Part shown: positions 1 to 10,852 of the stretch, piece by piece | Layout of the letters: the number at the start of each line of letters is the position of its first letter | Position numbering within the stretch: the first letter of the stretch is position 1 | Source: Stereocaulon alpinum | Lineage: Eukaryota; Ascomycota; Lecanoromycetes; Lecanorales; Stereocaulaceae | Reading direction: 5' to 3' | Length of the DNA stretch: 64,000 bases | NCBI GenBank assembly: GCA_018257865.1 | Contig: JAEUBA010000032.1 | Location: 124,001-188,000, forward strand | Notes under the pieces: model-generated | Databases searched by the model: none | Seen by the model: only the letters and a program-made list of their open reading frames with translations | Told to the model about the DNA's origin: nothing | Made by a program: the position numbers and the translations under genes

Positions 1-424
1 CGAAGCGCGGAATTCAGCCTCCCAATTAATCCCCGCCTTCTCCCTTCCATCTTCCCTCTTCCCAGGACTTTGCTCATCTTTCAGCACAAGTGTATAGACC
101 TTCCCATCTCCCTCTCGAAATCCAAGTTCAATGCCATCATACCCACTCAGATCCCAGCCATCGGTTTCAGGACTATATTGGCTCGCAAAGCCTGCTCCGC
201 CTAGTGTGGAAGTATCGAGATGGCCGTGGAATCGTGCGGAGTTGCCTGAGAGAGGGGTGAGATAGGATTGAGAAGAGCCACCGCGGAGGCGATCATCGGT
301 TGTGGTCCAGGGTGGTGGTAGGAAGGGTCTGAGAGCGTTAGGTATTTGGTGAGATGGATGGGGAGGAATTGGGAGCGTACATGGAGGAGCCGAAGAGGAT
401 ATGTGGGGAGGGTGGTGCAGTCAT
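1..424 (-). CDS. CIA30-domain protein (complex I intermediate-associated protein 30 family), C-terminus cut off by window edge
   Basis: Only the 5' part of the gene is present; it runs off the left edge. The ATG is at 424. A 52-base intron (329-380, GTACGC donor, CTAAC branch site, CTCAG acceptor) joins a short first exon to the main reading frame. After splicing the protein reads through WTTTDDRLRGGSSQSYL and LGGAGFASQ to WDLSGYDGIEL and INWEAEF, the landmarks of the CIA30 domain (Pfam family NADH:ubiquinone oxidoreductase intermediate-associated protein 30). Family members help assemble complex I membrane-arm intermediates, but many fungal paralogues are short proteins with no proven mitochondrial role. 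This one starts almost directly at the domain and shows no basic presequence, so it may be one of those. The domain assignment is firm; the role is inferred. Confidence 0.88.
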
Positions 425-789
425 GGTCGTGGGCGGGGTAGGAGTGCTTACAGGTTCTGGCGTAGTGGAAGAATCCTGAGTCCGGGTGTTGCGTACAAGT
501 TTTTGTCAAGGCTATGGCTTTCATTGTCTTGGCGGTGATGAACTACTTCGGGCTCTGAGATTCGCGCTGTCGTGCTTTTCTATTATGCCTTTAGGCCTCA
601 TAAGCCATGCTAAGAGTGATACTGGATAAAAAATTGTCTGATTCTGATGACTTGGGCGTCAATAGATTCATGCGATTGCCTAAACTCTATGTACCTGGTA
701 ATGCTTGATATGAGACATGAATCGCAAGGCTAGGCCTTCCGAACAAGAGTATCTCGCCATATGCGAAATATGTGTTACGTCTTAGTGAG
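425..789. other. Intergenic spacer between two minus-strand genes
   Basis: This 365-base stretch carries the 3' flank of the JmjC gene and the promoter of the CIA30 gene. No reading frame or repeat worth reporting was seen. Confidence 0.6.
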
Positions 790-1680
790 TCACCGAAACC
801 ACCAGTTGGCGGATGCAGTAATGCCTTCACCCTCGCCTTTAACGCTATGCCACCAGCCTTTCGGAATGAAGAGGCAATCTCCAGCCTCGACGTAGACCCC
901 ATATCCAGCTGGCTCTCGATCTGTCTGGTAAGCATCATCCCAGATCGCTGATTCTAACAGTTTTCTCTCCCTTCCCTTCATCATATCTTCTCCTCTAAAA
1001 GCTGCAGACCCGGACCTTGCCAAAGCATGCTGCACGCGACCAAAAACCTGGTCACCAGAACTTGGCTCTAAAATCCTCACAACCTTCGTGCCAGCAAGCT
1101 GTACAAATAGGTTCGGGTTGGGATCTCGATGGAGGGGAGTGTATGTTGGAGGTATGCCCATCCAGACATTGGTATCATAGATGTCGCCTGTGCCCGCTTT
1201 GGAAACAATCTCCGGGGTAGGTAGATCGTCGGTCATAGCTTTTGGCAGGCTAGCGAAGGATGCTTGCGCTAGATACAGCCGGTCTTTAACAGACCTAGAC
1301 GCGAAACTGGCCCACTGGAGAAAGATACTAAATGTGACTTCTGCGCGATGGAAAGTACCCTCACCATCTGTGTAAAGCGTGGAAAACTCCAGAGGTACGA
1401 TAGCGTTCTCAAACCGATCAAGGTAGTCCCGATTGAGTGTGGAAATGGACTCGTCGTGAGCATTGTGGGCAGCCAAGAACCATTTCTGAACTGCTGGAAG
1501 CTCAAGAAGATGCTTTCTCGGTAATAAGGCAGGCTTGGATGGTACGAAAGCCTCTGCGCGAAACGTTTCAAGGTGGCCATCTTGAAGCTCCTTCAGAGGC
1601 CGCCATCGTACGGTCGAGGAGTATGGACGGCTGGAGACAAAGCACAGAGACGTGAGTCGTAGAGTCTGTCGCAGGATCAT
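790..1680 (-). CDS. JmjC/cupin-fold protein, probably mitochondrial
   Basis: A single-exon gene of 296 residues with ATG at 1680. The N-terminus (MILRQTLRLT...SSRPYSS) is basic and serine-rich and lacks acidic residues, as in a mitochondrial presequence. The C-terminal half is a cupin_8/JmjC-type fold. The iron-binding triad is visible as H184-x-D186 in TPLHRDPNPN and H278 in GWWHSV. These residues are typical of Fe(II)/2-oxoglutarate dioxygenases of the FIH/TYW5-like group, which hydroxylate proteins or tRNA bases rather than demethylate histones. The substrate cannot be read from sequence. It is divergently transcribed from the monooxygenase that starts at 2259. Class assignment is good; substrate and localisation are inferred. 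Confidence 0.85.
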   Translation of the reverse strand: MILRQTLRLTSLCFVSSRPYSSTVRWRPLKELQDGHLETFRAEAFVPSKPALLPRKHLLELPAVQKWFLAAHNAHDESISTLNRDYLDRFENAIVPLEFSTLYTDGEGTFHRAEVTFSIFLQWASFASRSVKDRLYLAQASFASLPKAMTDDLPTPEIVSKAGTGDIYDTNVWMGIPPTYTPLHRDPNPNLFVQLAGTKVVRILEPSSGDQVFGRVQHALARSGSAAFRGEDMMKGRERKLLESAIWDDAYQTDREPAGYGVYVEAGDCLFIPKGWWHSVKGEGEGITASANWWFR

Positions 1681-2258
1681 AACAGGTGGTGGAGAACGAG
1701 CTTTTGACTGTTACCTCTGGTGGGCATCAAGGGGTCCGCAAACAACACTTAGTAGACAGAGAGATCCGTCGCCAGTAGCCAAAGCATTTCGAACGCTATT
1801 GTTGATGAAGGCAGATTAATTCGAGGATAAGATGCTGTCTTGGCGATCTACAGAATGCGTCGAGTTGTCTGGGGGGAGGTTTGCCGATGCTGTCGCGTCA
1901 AGTTGTCCGGCGGAAGTATGCCGATGCCGAGGTACGTCTCGTTTAGCCTGAAATGCGACTGTGGTGCAAGCGACCTCCTCCACTTTCTTGCAGCTAACTT
2001 AGCCGGAGGGAAAAAGTAAGATTTAGGTACGTATGCACCGTTCCGCGTCTGCGAAGAGTTGATTGGAGGCAAGGATGGCGCGCGGTGGGGAAGATGGGGA
2101 AAGCTTTTGTGTCCAGGGGTCTGCTTATCAAGTCTTCGTTAATCAGCGTCTGGCGACTTCATCACTCAATCCTACTTCTTCCTTTCTCTGCTTTGCATCG
2201 TTCGTTCGTGCACTTGTTTTGTTGCCTGATACTTCGCTTACTCCTTTGAGCCGCCATC
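1681..2258. promoter_or_regulatory. Divergent promoter region (JmjC gene / monooxygenase)
   Basis: These 578 bases lie between two divergent start codons, so they must hold both promoters. The last 100 bases before 2259 are pyrimidine-rich, like fungal core promoters and 5' UTRs. No specific factor site could be named with confidence. Confidence 0.5.
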
Positions 2259-3979
2259 ATGCGTGACCTGTCAAATACCATCCATGTAGTCAATGGATAT
2301 GAAAAGAATGCATACACTTACTATCCCCTCATTGTCATCGGCGCTGGAGAGTCTGGTATAGCATTAGGATGTCGGTTGAAAGAAAAGCTTGGATTCGACC
2401 AATTCCGGATCTTTGACAGACAGGCTGGCCTGGGAGGGACATGGTGGATCAATCGCTATCCTGGTGTAGCTTGTGATGTGTGAGTTACTGATTACCATCC
2501 CGAGTGGAATCTCGGTGTGTTAACGTGATGGCAGACCTGCAATCTTTTATAGCTTTTCATTCTCCCCAAACTACAAGTGGACCTCTTATCACCCTCCTGG
2601 CCAAGAAATCATCAAGTATCTTCAAACCGTGTGTGACAAATATCAGATCGTCGATAAGATACAATTGAACACAGACGTGTCTGAGGTTCGATGGCTCGAG
2701 GAAGAGGAAGTGTGGGAGGCGACCCTAGTCCACATGGCTCCGGGCACTGGGGACCTCAGCACAAAAGAGAGGCGACAGATGATGGCCGAAAAAGGCCGGG
2801 AGAGCGTATATCTCAAGGAAGAAATAATAAGAGCCAAGATTGTATGCAGTGCTGCTGGAGGCTTGGTAGAACCCAATGCTTGGCCAGATACCATTCCGGG
2901 CCGTGACCAATTCGAAGGAGCTATCTTCCACTCCGCTCGCTGGGATGCGAGCGTGGATCTCAAGGACAAAGACGTGATCGTCGTGGGTACAGGCTGCAGC
3001 GCAGCTCAGTTTGTGCCCGAACTCACAAAAGCGCCTTATAATGTCAAATCAGTTACTCAAGTCATGCGTTCACCACCGTGGGCTGTACCCAGATTCGAGC
3101 CTCTGCTAGGCTACATATCATTAGACACCTGGGAGAAATGGAGCCCTGTTATATTCAGCAAGCTACCTTTCGTCGGCCGCGCCTATCGAGCCTTCCTTTT
3201 CTGCCTCACAGAACTCGAGTTCCAACTCATATTCAAGGGTACCAAGACAGCACACAAGACACGCAAAGCGCAAGAAGCAGCCTTAGTCCGGTACATGAAG
3301 AACATCGTGCCGGAAAAATATCACGAGATCCTAACACCAGACTACAGCATCGGCTGCAAACGCCGCATCTTCGATGCCTTCTGGTTCAAAAGCCTTAACG
3401 ATCCCAAGATCGACCTTACCACACAGCCACTCACTTCGCTGCAGCCAAAAGGCGTAACCCTCGGTCCCGGCCGCACATACCCAAACCCAGAGGACACAAC
3501 AAGCAAAGCACCAACAGAAGAGCGGCACCTCCCCGCCGACGTAATCGTCCTCGCCAACGGCTTCGAATTAACAACCTGGCTATCCCCCCTCAAAGTCCGT
3601 GGCAAAAACGGCGCCATAATGCAAGAAGTATGGGACTCGCGCGGCGGCCCACAAGCCTACATGGGCAACGCAGTCGACGGCTTCCCCAACTTCTTCATAA
3701 TCTTCGGCCCCAACACCGCAACGGGGCACTCGAGCGTAATCCTCGCAAGCGAAAACATGGTCGAATACAGTCTGAAATTCATCAAGAAGATCCTAAACCA
3801 CGACGTCAAGACCTTCGACGTGAAAAAGGAAAAAGAAATCGCATGGACGAATATGATTCAGGAGAAGCTGAAAGACACAGTATGGCACACTGGGGGGTGT
3901 CATAGCTGGTATAAGACAGCCAATGGATGGAATGCTACTGCTTATCCGTGAGACCCCTCCCCCGCTCCTACAATCCTCC

Positions 3980-4035
<56 letters not shown>

Positions 4036-4333
4036 ACCCCTATCCAACACTAACACCCCCCTCAGCTTCTCACAAATCGACTATTCCATCCGGTGCATGT
4101 TCCCCAAATACAGCGACTGGAACATCCAATACACGCCCAAAGGACTTCTCAAACACCGCCTCACACGATTCGTCAAGATAATTACATTCGCCCTCACTAT
4201 CCTAGCTGCATATCGAATAAGACATGATGTGAGAGGCGGAGTGAGGGAGTATCTAGGGTTGGGGAAACAGTATGTTAAATTTGGACTGTTGAGTTTGTTG
4301 ATGCAGTTGCAGAGGGTGGTTAGTAGGGTGTGA
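2259..4333 (+). CDS. Flavin-containing Baeyer-Villiger-type monooxygenase with C-terminal membrane segment
   Basis: Three exons (2259-2479, 2535-3947, 4066-4333) encode 633 residues. Intron 1 (2480-2534) has GTGAGT and a TTAAC branch site; intron 2 (3948-4065) has GTGAGA, CTAAC and CTCAG, and contains a 54-base C run. The FAD-binding GxGxxG is G28-A-G30-E-S-G33. The Baeyer-Villiger fingerprint FxGxxxHxxxW appears as FEGAIFHSARW near residue 200, followed by a second Rossmann motif GTGCSAAQ for NADPH. The enzyme should insert one oxygen atom next to a carbonyl, or oxidise another soft nucleophile, using NADPH and O2. A hydrophobic stretch at about residues 580-594 suggests membrane anchoring. 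No polyketide or peptide synthetase lies nearby, so there is no sign of a metabolite cluster. Confidence 0.9.
3982..4035. repeat. 54-base uninterrupted poly-C tract inside the last intron of the monooxygenase gene
   Basis: The run of C from 3982 to 4035 is seen directly. It lies between the GTGAGA donor (3948) and the CTAAC branch site (4050-4054) of intron 2. Its exact length in the real genome is doubtful because homopolymers this long are poorly resolved in sequencing and unstable in vivo. Confidence 0.9.
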
Positions 4334-4925
4334 GAGGTGCTTTGGTTGAGGATGGGATAAGTCGTATTTCACAGGGGGAAGCGCTGATATAAGTAACGAA
4401 TGGGAGCAATGTATAGCTATCGCATGATAGAATATTCTTAGTTATGTACTGAAGCCCGAGCATCTTCTGGTGGCCCAATATATCACACCTATCCGTTCCT
4501 TTCGAGAAAACCTCCGTGACCGACGTCTCAGTCGAATAATAGCTGATACACCTCACTCGAGCATGCAAGTTCCCCCTCTAAGATATGCCCGTAAGTAAAG
4601 TAAAGCAAGCCACCAGACCCGCACCTAGAATGCTCCACACATGTAATAAAGCAAGCCCTTGCATGCCCCTCCACCATTAGTATGACTCCTAAGCTGCCAT
4701 AAAATAAATCTCCACCCTTGCATGAGCCTAAGTCCCGCAACAGCAGCAACACTCTACATGAGGTCATAAGCTGCCGCTTCCATGCACATATGATAATCCC
4801 CCGCCTTTGCATGGAAAGGTACCGTACCTCGTACAGCAGCAATATGTACACCTAGCTAAGACCATCCATGTTATTACCTGGAGCAAGTGTCGTGAGTAGT
4901 TGAGGATATCGTAACCTACACCATC
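4334..4925. other. Convergent 3' intergenic region
   Basis: This region lies between the stop codons of the monooxygenase and the zinc-knuckle gene. It contains AATAAA-like strings (for example ATAAAATAAA near 4698) and the word CTTGCATG several times, probably 3' UTR material. No gene was seen. Confidence 0.5.
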
Positions 4926-7323
4926 CTAAGTCTGCTTCATCTTCCTCAGCTCCATCATCCTAAGCTCATGCTCATACTCGAGTTTTTGCTCCTCCATCTT
5001 CCTAGCCATCGCAGCCTTGTGGCTCTTCTGCTTACGATATTCTTCCTCTTCAAATGCCTTCATCGCTGCTGACATAGACTCTTCCACGTGGGACTTCTCT
5101 AAGATGGTAGCGGGTCTGGTCTTGGGTGTATCCGGCTTGTGAGCCAGACTCTCCTGAGATGATAATGCTTCCTCTTTGACACCTGTAGGCCGTAGTGAAT
5201 TTTCTTTCCGCAGAGAAGGACTTTTCGGAGAAGCAGGAATCTGTGGTGTACGTGGCTCGGCTGTCACTGCCGCTGGCTTGTAATTGGTCGGTGTGGAAGT
5301 CCTGGAGCTTTGCTGCAATTCTGGTACCTCAGGGGGCGGTCCTAAGGATTGGAAGAACTCGTGGACAGATTCTTTGCCGTTTTGCCGATGTTTAGGAGGT
5401 TCGTGTAGAGAGGAACTTGATTTGTTAGCAGTGCGTGCTCTTGGAGGCTCTGGCTCCTGATCATCCTCTCGTAGCCGCTTGTTGGATCGAAAAGCTGCTT
5501 GATTCGGAGGCTCTGGATAGGAGCCAGACGCTTTTGAGAATGGCCGCAGTTGAATAGAGCAAAGTCCATTAGCTCTCTCTCCTATATTCCGTGCTGGCTG
5601 CTTCCCGTGAAACTTTCGCTCTAGTTCTTGGACAACATGATCATTCCTAAGCCACGGAGCACTGATGCTAATGCCAATTTCTCGTCGTGTCGGCTCATCA
5701 GGTGGTACCTTATGCAGCAGCGAGCAGCCTTTTGGTGTAGCTCTATAGGCGCAGCGGCCTGTGCGAAGCCAGAAGCTATATTAGAATTCATGTCAGCATT
5801 GCCTTTTCAAGATGAAGTGGATTGGCTTGGGACGACCCTATACAATGAAGCTCCCAAGAAATGTTCAATGGCTTAGCGACTAGGTCAAAAGAGGATAGAT
5901 GGGACTCAGAGAATACGTACGTGCAGTATATCTTGTTTCCATTGTCGTCATGGATGCGCGCAGGGAGCGTATCCATTGTCGTGGGCATATAGGCCGGAGG
6001 TGTTCGAACTCTTAAGCTATTTCCAGGACCATGGATATTTTGTTGTTCTTCACGAGACACCTCAGCCCTATGAGGCTTAGTGCCCGAGGGGTGCGACTTT
6101 CTGCCTGTTAAGGGATAAGTAAACTCATCGTGCCTTGGTATAGGAGAAGGGTGTTTCGCAGGTGTTGGCTGCAGCGGTGTTGAAGATTGCTGAGAGGTGG
6201 GAGTAGGATAACCCGGACGATCAAGTCCTTGAAAAGGCTGAGTCCAACCACGCTGCACTTCGTTCTCTCGTTTCCTCTTCATAGCGTTGGTAGCAATATC
6301 CTCAGGTCGTCTGATCGGTCGTGACATGCCATTGCCCCATATTTCAAATTCATCACAATACTTGGCTGTATGCCGCTGAGCCCCACATTTGCCACAACGT
6401 TCGTGACACCCCGACCAAAAATGGTCCGAGGACCGGCACCCCCAGCAAGCGGTCGGTAAGGGGCAATCCCAATGGCTGTGCAGTTCCCGGCAGGGATAAT
6501 TATCACACTGATATATTTTATCACCGGGCAGTGGAGGTAGAATTGTATTTGCTGACGAACCAGGCTGGAAAGAGGGTCTTCGAGGACGTGCAATGCCTGT
6601 GTGAGGTTCCAATTCGAAGTCCTCACAGTATTTGGGAATATGGCCAGCGGCGTAGCAATTAGTACATGTCATGGGACAGTCAGAGGTAAAGTGGTTAATG
6701 GAGCGGCAACCCCAACACTTCTTCTCTGAGGGGCAATCGAAGTGGCTATGGAAGCTGTTACAGCCGTAATTGTCACACCTGTCGATCGATTCTGGTAGCA
6801 GCGACCCCTCAGAAGATGTTATGCGAGTGCGCTTGCTCAGGCGATCATCATCGCTGCCCAACCCTACCACAGTCTGATGACCATTCCAGGGAGCGACAAT
6901 GGAAGAATGTGATGACAAGGAACAAAGCATTTGTGTACCAGTAGAGACTCCCCCAGCGGTTGCGCTCTCCGTCTTAGTTGTGTCACAGCGTTGAGCCTTG
7001 GGCGCATCAGGTACTGATGGTGACAATGGGATATAACTAGAAGACCGAGACCCAGAACTTTTTACATTGGATGTTCTACCGTCCTTGCCTTCATGGTCGA
7101 TAAAGCGTGGTTTGGTTTCCTCTGATCTGGTAACTGCTGAATTGAGGCTCGTTCGCAGTTTAGCTGGCGGTGAGCGTTGCGGGCAATGTAAGGTGGAAGA
7201 TTCTTTGATATTTGACTGCAAGGCACCTCTGGATTGGAAAACATCTGGAGAAGTCAGAGGCCTGTAATCTGGACGATAGTGATCGCCGTCATTCTTACGT
7301 GGGCGGTAGTAGTCGCCAGGCAT
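4926..7323 (-). CDS. Zinc-knuckle and CCCH zinc-finger protein, probable RNA-binding protein
   Basis: Two exons (7323-5921, 5775-4926) encode 750 residues. The 145-base intron (5776-5920, GTACGT...ATATAG) is supported because splicing restores a C3H1 finger, CTFWLRTGRC followed by a C-x3-H, found in many fungal proteins. Exon 1 carries two tandem modules of about 60 residues, each with CDNYxC, a CWGCRS knuckle (CX2CX4HX4C) and a second knuckle ending in KYC. The modules are separated by a low-complexity linker. The C-terminus is a charged helix rich in E, K, R and M. CCHC knuckles and CCCH fingers commonly bind single-stranded RNA, so RNA binding is likely but unproven. I do not recognise a characterised orthologue. 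Confidence 0.85.
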
Positions 7324-7858
7324 TGTTATGATTGTCTGAAGCTGTACTCAGATCATTAATCCACCATAAGTTGGCGATGTACGTGTAACCAGGGGCGCGT
7401 TACGGCGAATAGATTTCTCGGGAGACATGATATAGCTGGACACCCATAGTGGTAATGTATGATATCGGTTGGAACTGTGGGGTTGAAACGTTCAGGGCCG
7501 ATGGGGAGATACACATCAGTTTCAGGGCTGATAAGTGAGCTCACAACTGTGAAGCACAGACGCGTGTTTATACCAAACCTCGCTAGCGCAATTCTGAAGT
7601 GAGGCATTCAAATAGTAAAAGGAAACCGTAGGCTTCTATCCTTTGATTCATCTATCATTTCCATGCACGCATTCACAACCATTAAGAGAATACCGGATCA
7701 GTCACAAAAGGTCCAGCAAGCTAGCGATTCCTTGGGGAATCTAACGCTAAAAGCCCAATTGCGTGCAGACTACTGCAAGCAGCCGATATCGACCAGAAGA
7801 TCCCTATGACACCGCCTTCTGGGGCGCAAGTCTATTATACGAAGAAGAGGGAATTGAT
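7324..7858. other. Intergenic spacer between minus-strand genes
   Basis: This 535-base stretch holds the promoter of the zinc-knuckle gene and the 3' flank of the bHLH gene. Short frames within it show no family resemblance. Confidence 0.5.
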
Positions 7859-8962
7859 CTACGAGCTCAAGAGGTCTTTGACGCTCATGCCTCGCGCACC
7901 CTTAGGATTTCGCCGGTCCTTGTTCAACATCAAAAGTGCAGCAGTGGCTTCTTGGTCTTGCTCTTTGTTAGGTATGATCGTTGGAGATGTAGATGCAGAC
8001 AAAGAGAAACGGGATTGTGATACTTGATGATGGTGTCGTTGCGGACCGAAAGCAGGCGAGGGTAAGGTGGAGACTGAGGATGCATAGGATGATGTCTGAT
8101 AATGTGATTGGGCATCTAACGCTGGTGATGGTGTGATCGATTGCGGGCTGGCGTAGCTACGTGGTTCCTTCTGGAGAGCTGATGCAAATACGGGTGACGT
8201 AGTCTTGGATTCTGTGTTCTCCATCTCGATGTCCTCGTCTTCCTCCTCCTCCTCCTCCTCCCCTTCCTCATCTTGATCGAGCATGGAGGTGTCCAACCGG
8301 GGCAGAGGCGCTTGAGGTTGTACGAGTGGGGTTGATAGTTGATTGTTGGCAGCTTTGAGGTCGACTATGCACTTCTCAAGGTAGCGCAGGTAGTCGATAC
8401 TTGCCTGCGAGACGGTCAGGATGAACGAGCTTATAGTTGGTATGTGACGTACCTGCAGGATAGCAAGCTTGTGCATCTCCTGATCTGTGCATGCAGGTAT
8501 CATAGCTTTCAGCGTCCCGAATTCTTCATTCATCTTAGATCTCCTCCTTCTCTCGATGACACTATGGGCTGTCTTCCTTGCGATCTTCTTGCCAGCTATG
8601 CTCGTTGAGCTGGGCTGCTTCTTGCCAGCCGCGTTGGCTATATTCGAACCATGCGACGACTTCTTGGCCAATGCTTTTGGCCCACTTTGAGAAGTAGGTC
8701 GCGCGACATCTTCCGCCTGTTGGGGTTTGGGCTTCATCTGTATGATCGTTCGGGAGCGTGTGGGAGGTGGGGGCAATGTGAAATTTGGGCTTGGAGCCGA
8801 GTGGGACTGTTTGTTGCTAGTCGAGTTCCCATGCGCGCGATTGGGAGCAAGGGCTGGCGGAGGCAAATTAAATGTCTTCTCTGTTACAGAAACGGGAGAG
8901 TCGCTTTTGCCTTGGATTTCAGATGAGGCGGCAGGTGTGGGTGGAAGACTTGGCCGAGGCAT
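7859..8962 (-). CDS. Basic helix-loop-helix transcription factor
   Basis: The ATG is at 8962 (MPRPSLPPTPAAS); the frame extends further upstream but has no ATG there. A 48-base intron (8405-8452, GTACGT...CTCGCAG) falls inside the HLH, giving 351 residues when removed. The basic region and helix 1 are visible as TAHSVIERRRRSKMNEEF, and splicing joins LAIL to ASIDYLRYLEKCI of helix 2. The E-R-R-R arrangement predicts binding to E-box (CANNTG) DNA as a dimer. After the bHLH come an acidic stretch of about 20 residues and serine/proline-rich repeats, then a conserved-looking C-terminus (ATAALLMLNKDRR...GMSVKDLLS). The target genes are unknown; INO4/ESC1-like factors are the nearest class in general terms. 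Confidence 0.88.
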   Translation of the reverse strand: MPRPSLPPTPAASSEIQGKSDSPVSVTEKTFNLPPPALAPNRAHGNSTSNKQSHSAPSPNFTLPPPPTRSRTIIQMKPKPQQAEDVARPTSQSGPKALAKKSSHGSNIANAAGKKQPSSTSIAGKKIARKTAHSVIERRRRSKMNEEFGTLKAMIPACTDQEMHKLAILQVRHIPTISSFILTVSQASIDYLRYLEKCIVDLKAANNQLSTPLVQPQAPLPRLDTSMLDQDEEGEEEEEEEDEDIEMENTESKTTSPVFASALQKEPRSYASPQSITPSPALDAQSHYQTSSYASSVSTLPSPAFGPQRHHHQVSQSRFSLSASTSPTIIPNKEQDQEATAALLMLNKDRRNPKGARGMSVKDLLSS

Positions 8963-9757
8963 GCTGTTTAACAAGGTAGAGTATCTGTGCGGGTTTATCA
9001 ATGCAGGTAGTATGTCACGTGTGGGGTGCTTGCGCGGGGCTCAATGGGCGTGCAGAGCGTCAGTGCTGGGAAGTGGGAGGGGCATGATTGTTTATAGATG
9101 AGGTAGCAGAAATGGGTAGGCGCACACAGTTCACAAGAGATGGAAGCCGGAAGGAGTAGAAAAGGCAACTTTTCCCCTCATTATTACCATACTTTTATCT
9201 CAATTAGAATCGCGGCTTGATAGAGGGGGGGTTGAATGAACGCTATCCTCTGGATATACAGCGTGGGCGAGGTCAGGTCGCGTGCTCGTGCTGCACGTTG
9301 CACGTTGATTGGACGAGGACCTCGCCGCCGAACAATTTGCGGCTTTAGTTGGAGCAGATAATGCGAGTCAAAAGTGTCTTGCTTCTCCAATCTTGCATCC
9401 AATCTGAAGGCGCAATTCCAGACTCACATGAACTCTAGGGATTGAAAGATTACAAGATTAGTAGGAATTAGTAATAGGTATCCAAAGCTATCAAAGGGGT
9501 AGTATCAATAGATTCGGTACTTATCGCCCCGAGCAAACCTCGGAAACCCACCTCGCACTGTCGCCACTGTCGCACTGTCGCACTGTCGCACTGTCGCACT
9601 GGCCTTGGCACAAGAAGATCAATCAGTAGTAAGACAGACGTTTCATGTGGCTGGAGCCCTAAGTTAAACCCTTCCGGCCTTCTGCCGCCCGCCTCACTTG
9701 TACTTCCATCACCTCTTTCATCACTCTTCCGCTTGCCTCCCAGGAAGGAGCAACCCC
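8963..9757. promoter_or_regulatory. Divergent promoter region (bHLH gene / MED19)
   Basis: These 795 bases separate divergent starts at 8962 and 9758. The right half holds a tandem octamer array (9555-9600) about 160 bases before the MED19 ATG. A CACGTG-like site (TCACGTGTGG near 9018) lies close to the bHLH start and could allow autoregulation, which is inference only. Confidence 0.5.
9555..9600. repeat. Octamer tandem repeat (GCACTGTC, about 5.5 copies)
   Basis: The unit GCACTGTC repeats in tandem, with one 9-base variant at 9563-9571. It lies in the presumed promoter or 5' UTR of MED19. It is too short and has no spacers, so it is not a CRISPR. Confidence 0.85.
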
Positions 9758-10852
9758 ATGAGCTATCCAACCACAACGCGAACCTCAACACTCACTCACT
9801 CACCCCTCACACCGAGCCATGGGAAGCTCTCAGCCATTAGCTACAGCGAAGCCATGGACGTCGACAAGGACGGACAGCGCCTCGCAGATCGCAACCCTGA
9901 CAAAGACACCATGAACACAACCTCAGATAGCGCTCAATATGATGCGCACAAGGGCAAAGGCCCAGAAGAGATGGCAGCAAAGATTGAAGTCACGTCAGCA
10001 ACAGAACCCACACCAGTACTTGAGCGCCCACGGGAAGGAAAAGAGGAGGGAGTTCAGCAGACTACTCAGATGCGTAAGGCCCCACACTGACTCTTCCCAA
10101 CCCTTCTCTTGCAGAGCATGGGTTGACATAGGAGCCTTGGGGTAGCATCTACACCACAATCCGCGCCTCTACCACCGCTCACCCAGAATCTGATTTCCTT
10201 GTTCGGTCTACAGCCGCTAGCAGCTACTGTCGCAAGAACCGATCCAGTTACCGGCGAGAAAATCAACAAGATGAGGAAATCTTACGAAGGCCAACTCAAG
10301 ACATTGGGCCTAGCGGGTAGAAACAAATCCGTGAAGCATGAGGATGGGAAGGGTTTAGTGGGTTTGAAGGAGCTGACCTCATGGCCTGAGGAGGAATGGC
10401 AGAATCAGAAGGTTATGGGCAAGGACATTCACAAAGGCCTTCCAAGCGGCATATTGGCAAAGTTGGATAAGGCGATGCACATGCAGCCAGGACAGCTACC
10501 GGACAATAATCACTGGGAGGACTTGCTAGGTCACGACAAACCGAAGCCAATGGAGTCGAACGCCAAAGCCGCAAAATTACCAGCTAACCCCACTAAAACG
10601 AACGGTCAGCCAAATGGCACAACCGCAACGACAGAACCAATCCGCCCCAAGCGGTCCAGCAAAAAGCGCCGATATGACGATGAGAGCTTCGAGGGCTATG
10701 GAGAAGGATTCGTCGACGACGAAATTGATATGGCAGGGTATTCTTCTGGGGAGACACAGTTTAGCAGGAAAAGCAATCCCACCAAAAAGCGGAAAAAGGT
10801 AAGATTTTCTGATGATCTTGATGAGCCATATATTCCGCGATCTAGTAACTGA
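9758..10852 (+). CDS. MED19: Mediator complex subunit 19 (Rox3/Med19)
   Basis: Two exons (9758-10073, 10146-10852) encode 340 residues. The donor is GTAAGG at 10074 and the acceptor GGGTAG at 10145; this acceptor is the one nearby that keeps the frame open and avoids the TGA at 10124. Exon 2 begins with the family core, LISLFGLQPLAATVAR then DPVTGEKINKMRKSYEGQ, which marks fungal Rox3/Med19 proteins. The C-terminus has lysine/arginine clusters (KRSSKKRR, TKKRKKVRF) that should act as nuclear localisation signals. Med19 sits in the Mediator middle/head region and links activators to RNA polymerase II. The N-terminal exon is low complexity, as usual in the family. Family assignment is firm; the exact acceptor is probable. 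Confidence 0.9.

Noticed and set aside
3923..4181. Two overlapping frames encoding long proline runs
   Set aside because: They are translations of the poly-C tract in an intron; only the portion after 4066 is real exon 3.
1..4333. Secondary-metabolite cluster (monooxygenase, dioxygenase-like protein, CIA30 protein)
   Set aside because: No core synthase, terpene cyclase or dedicated transporter is present; neighbours are unrelated.
9555..9600. Tandem repeats as a possible CRISPR array
   Set aside because: Units are 8 bases with no spacers, in a eukaryotic genome.
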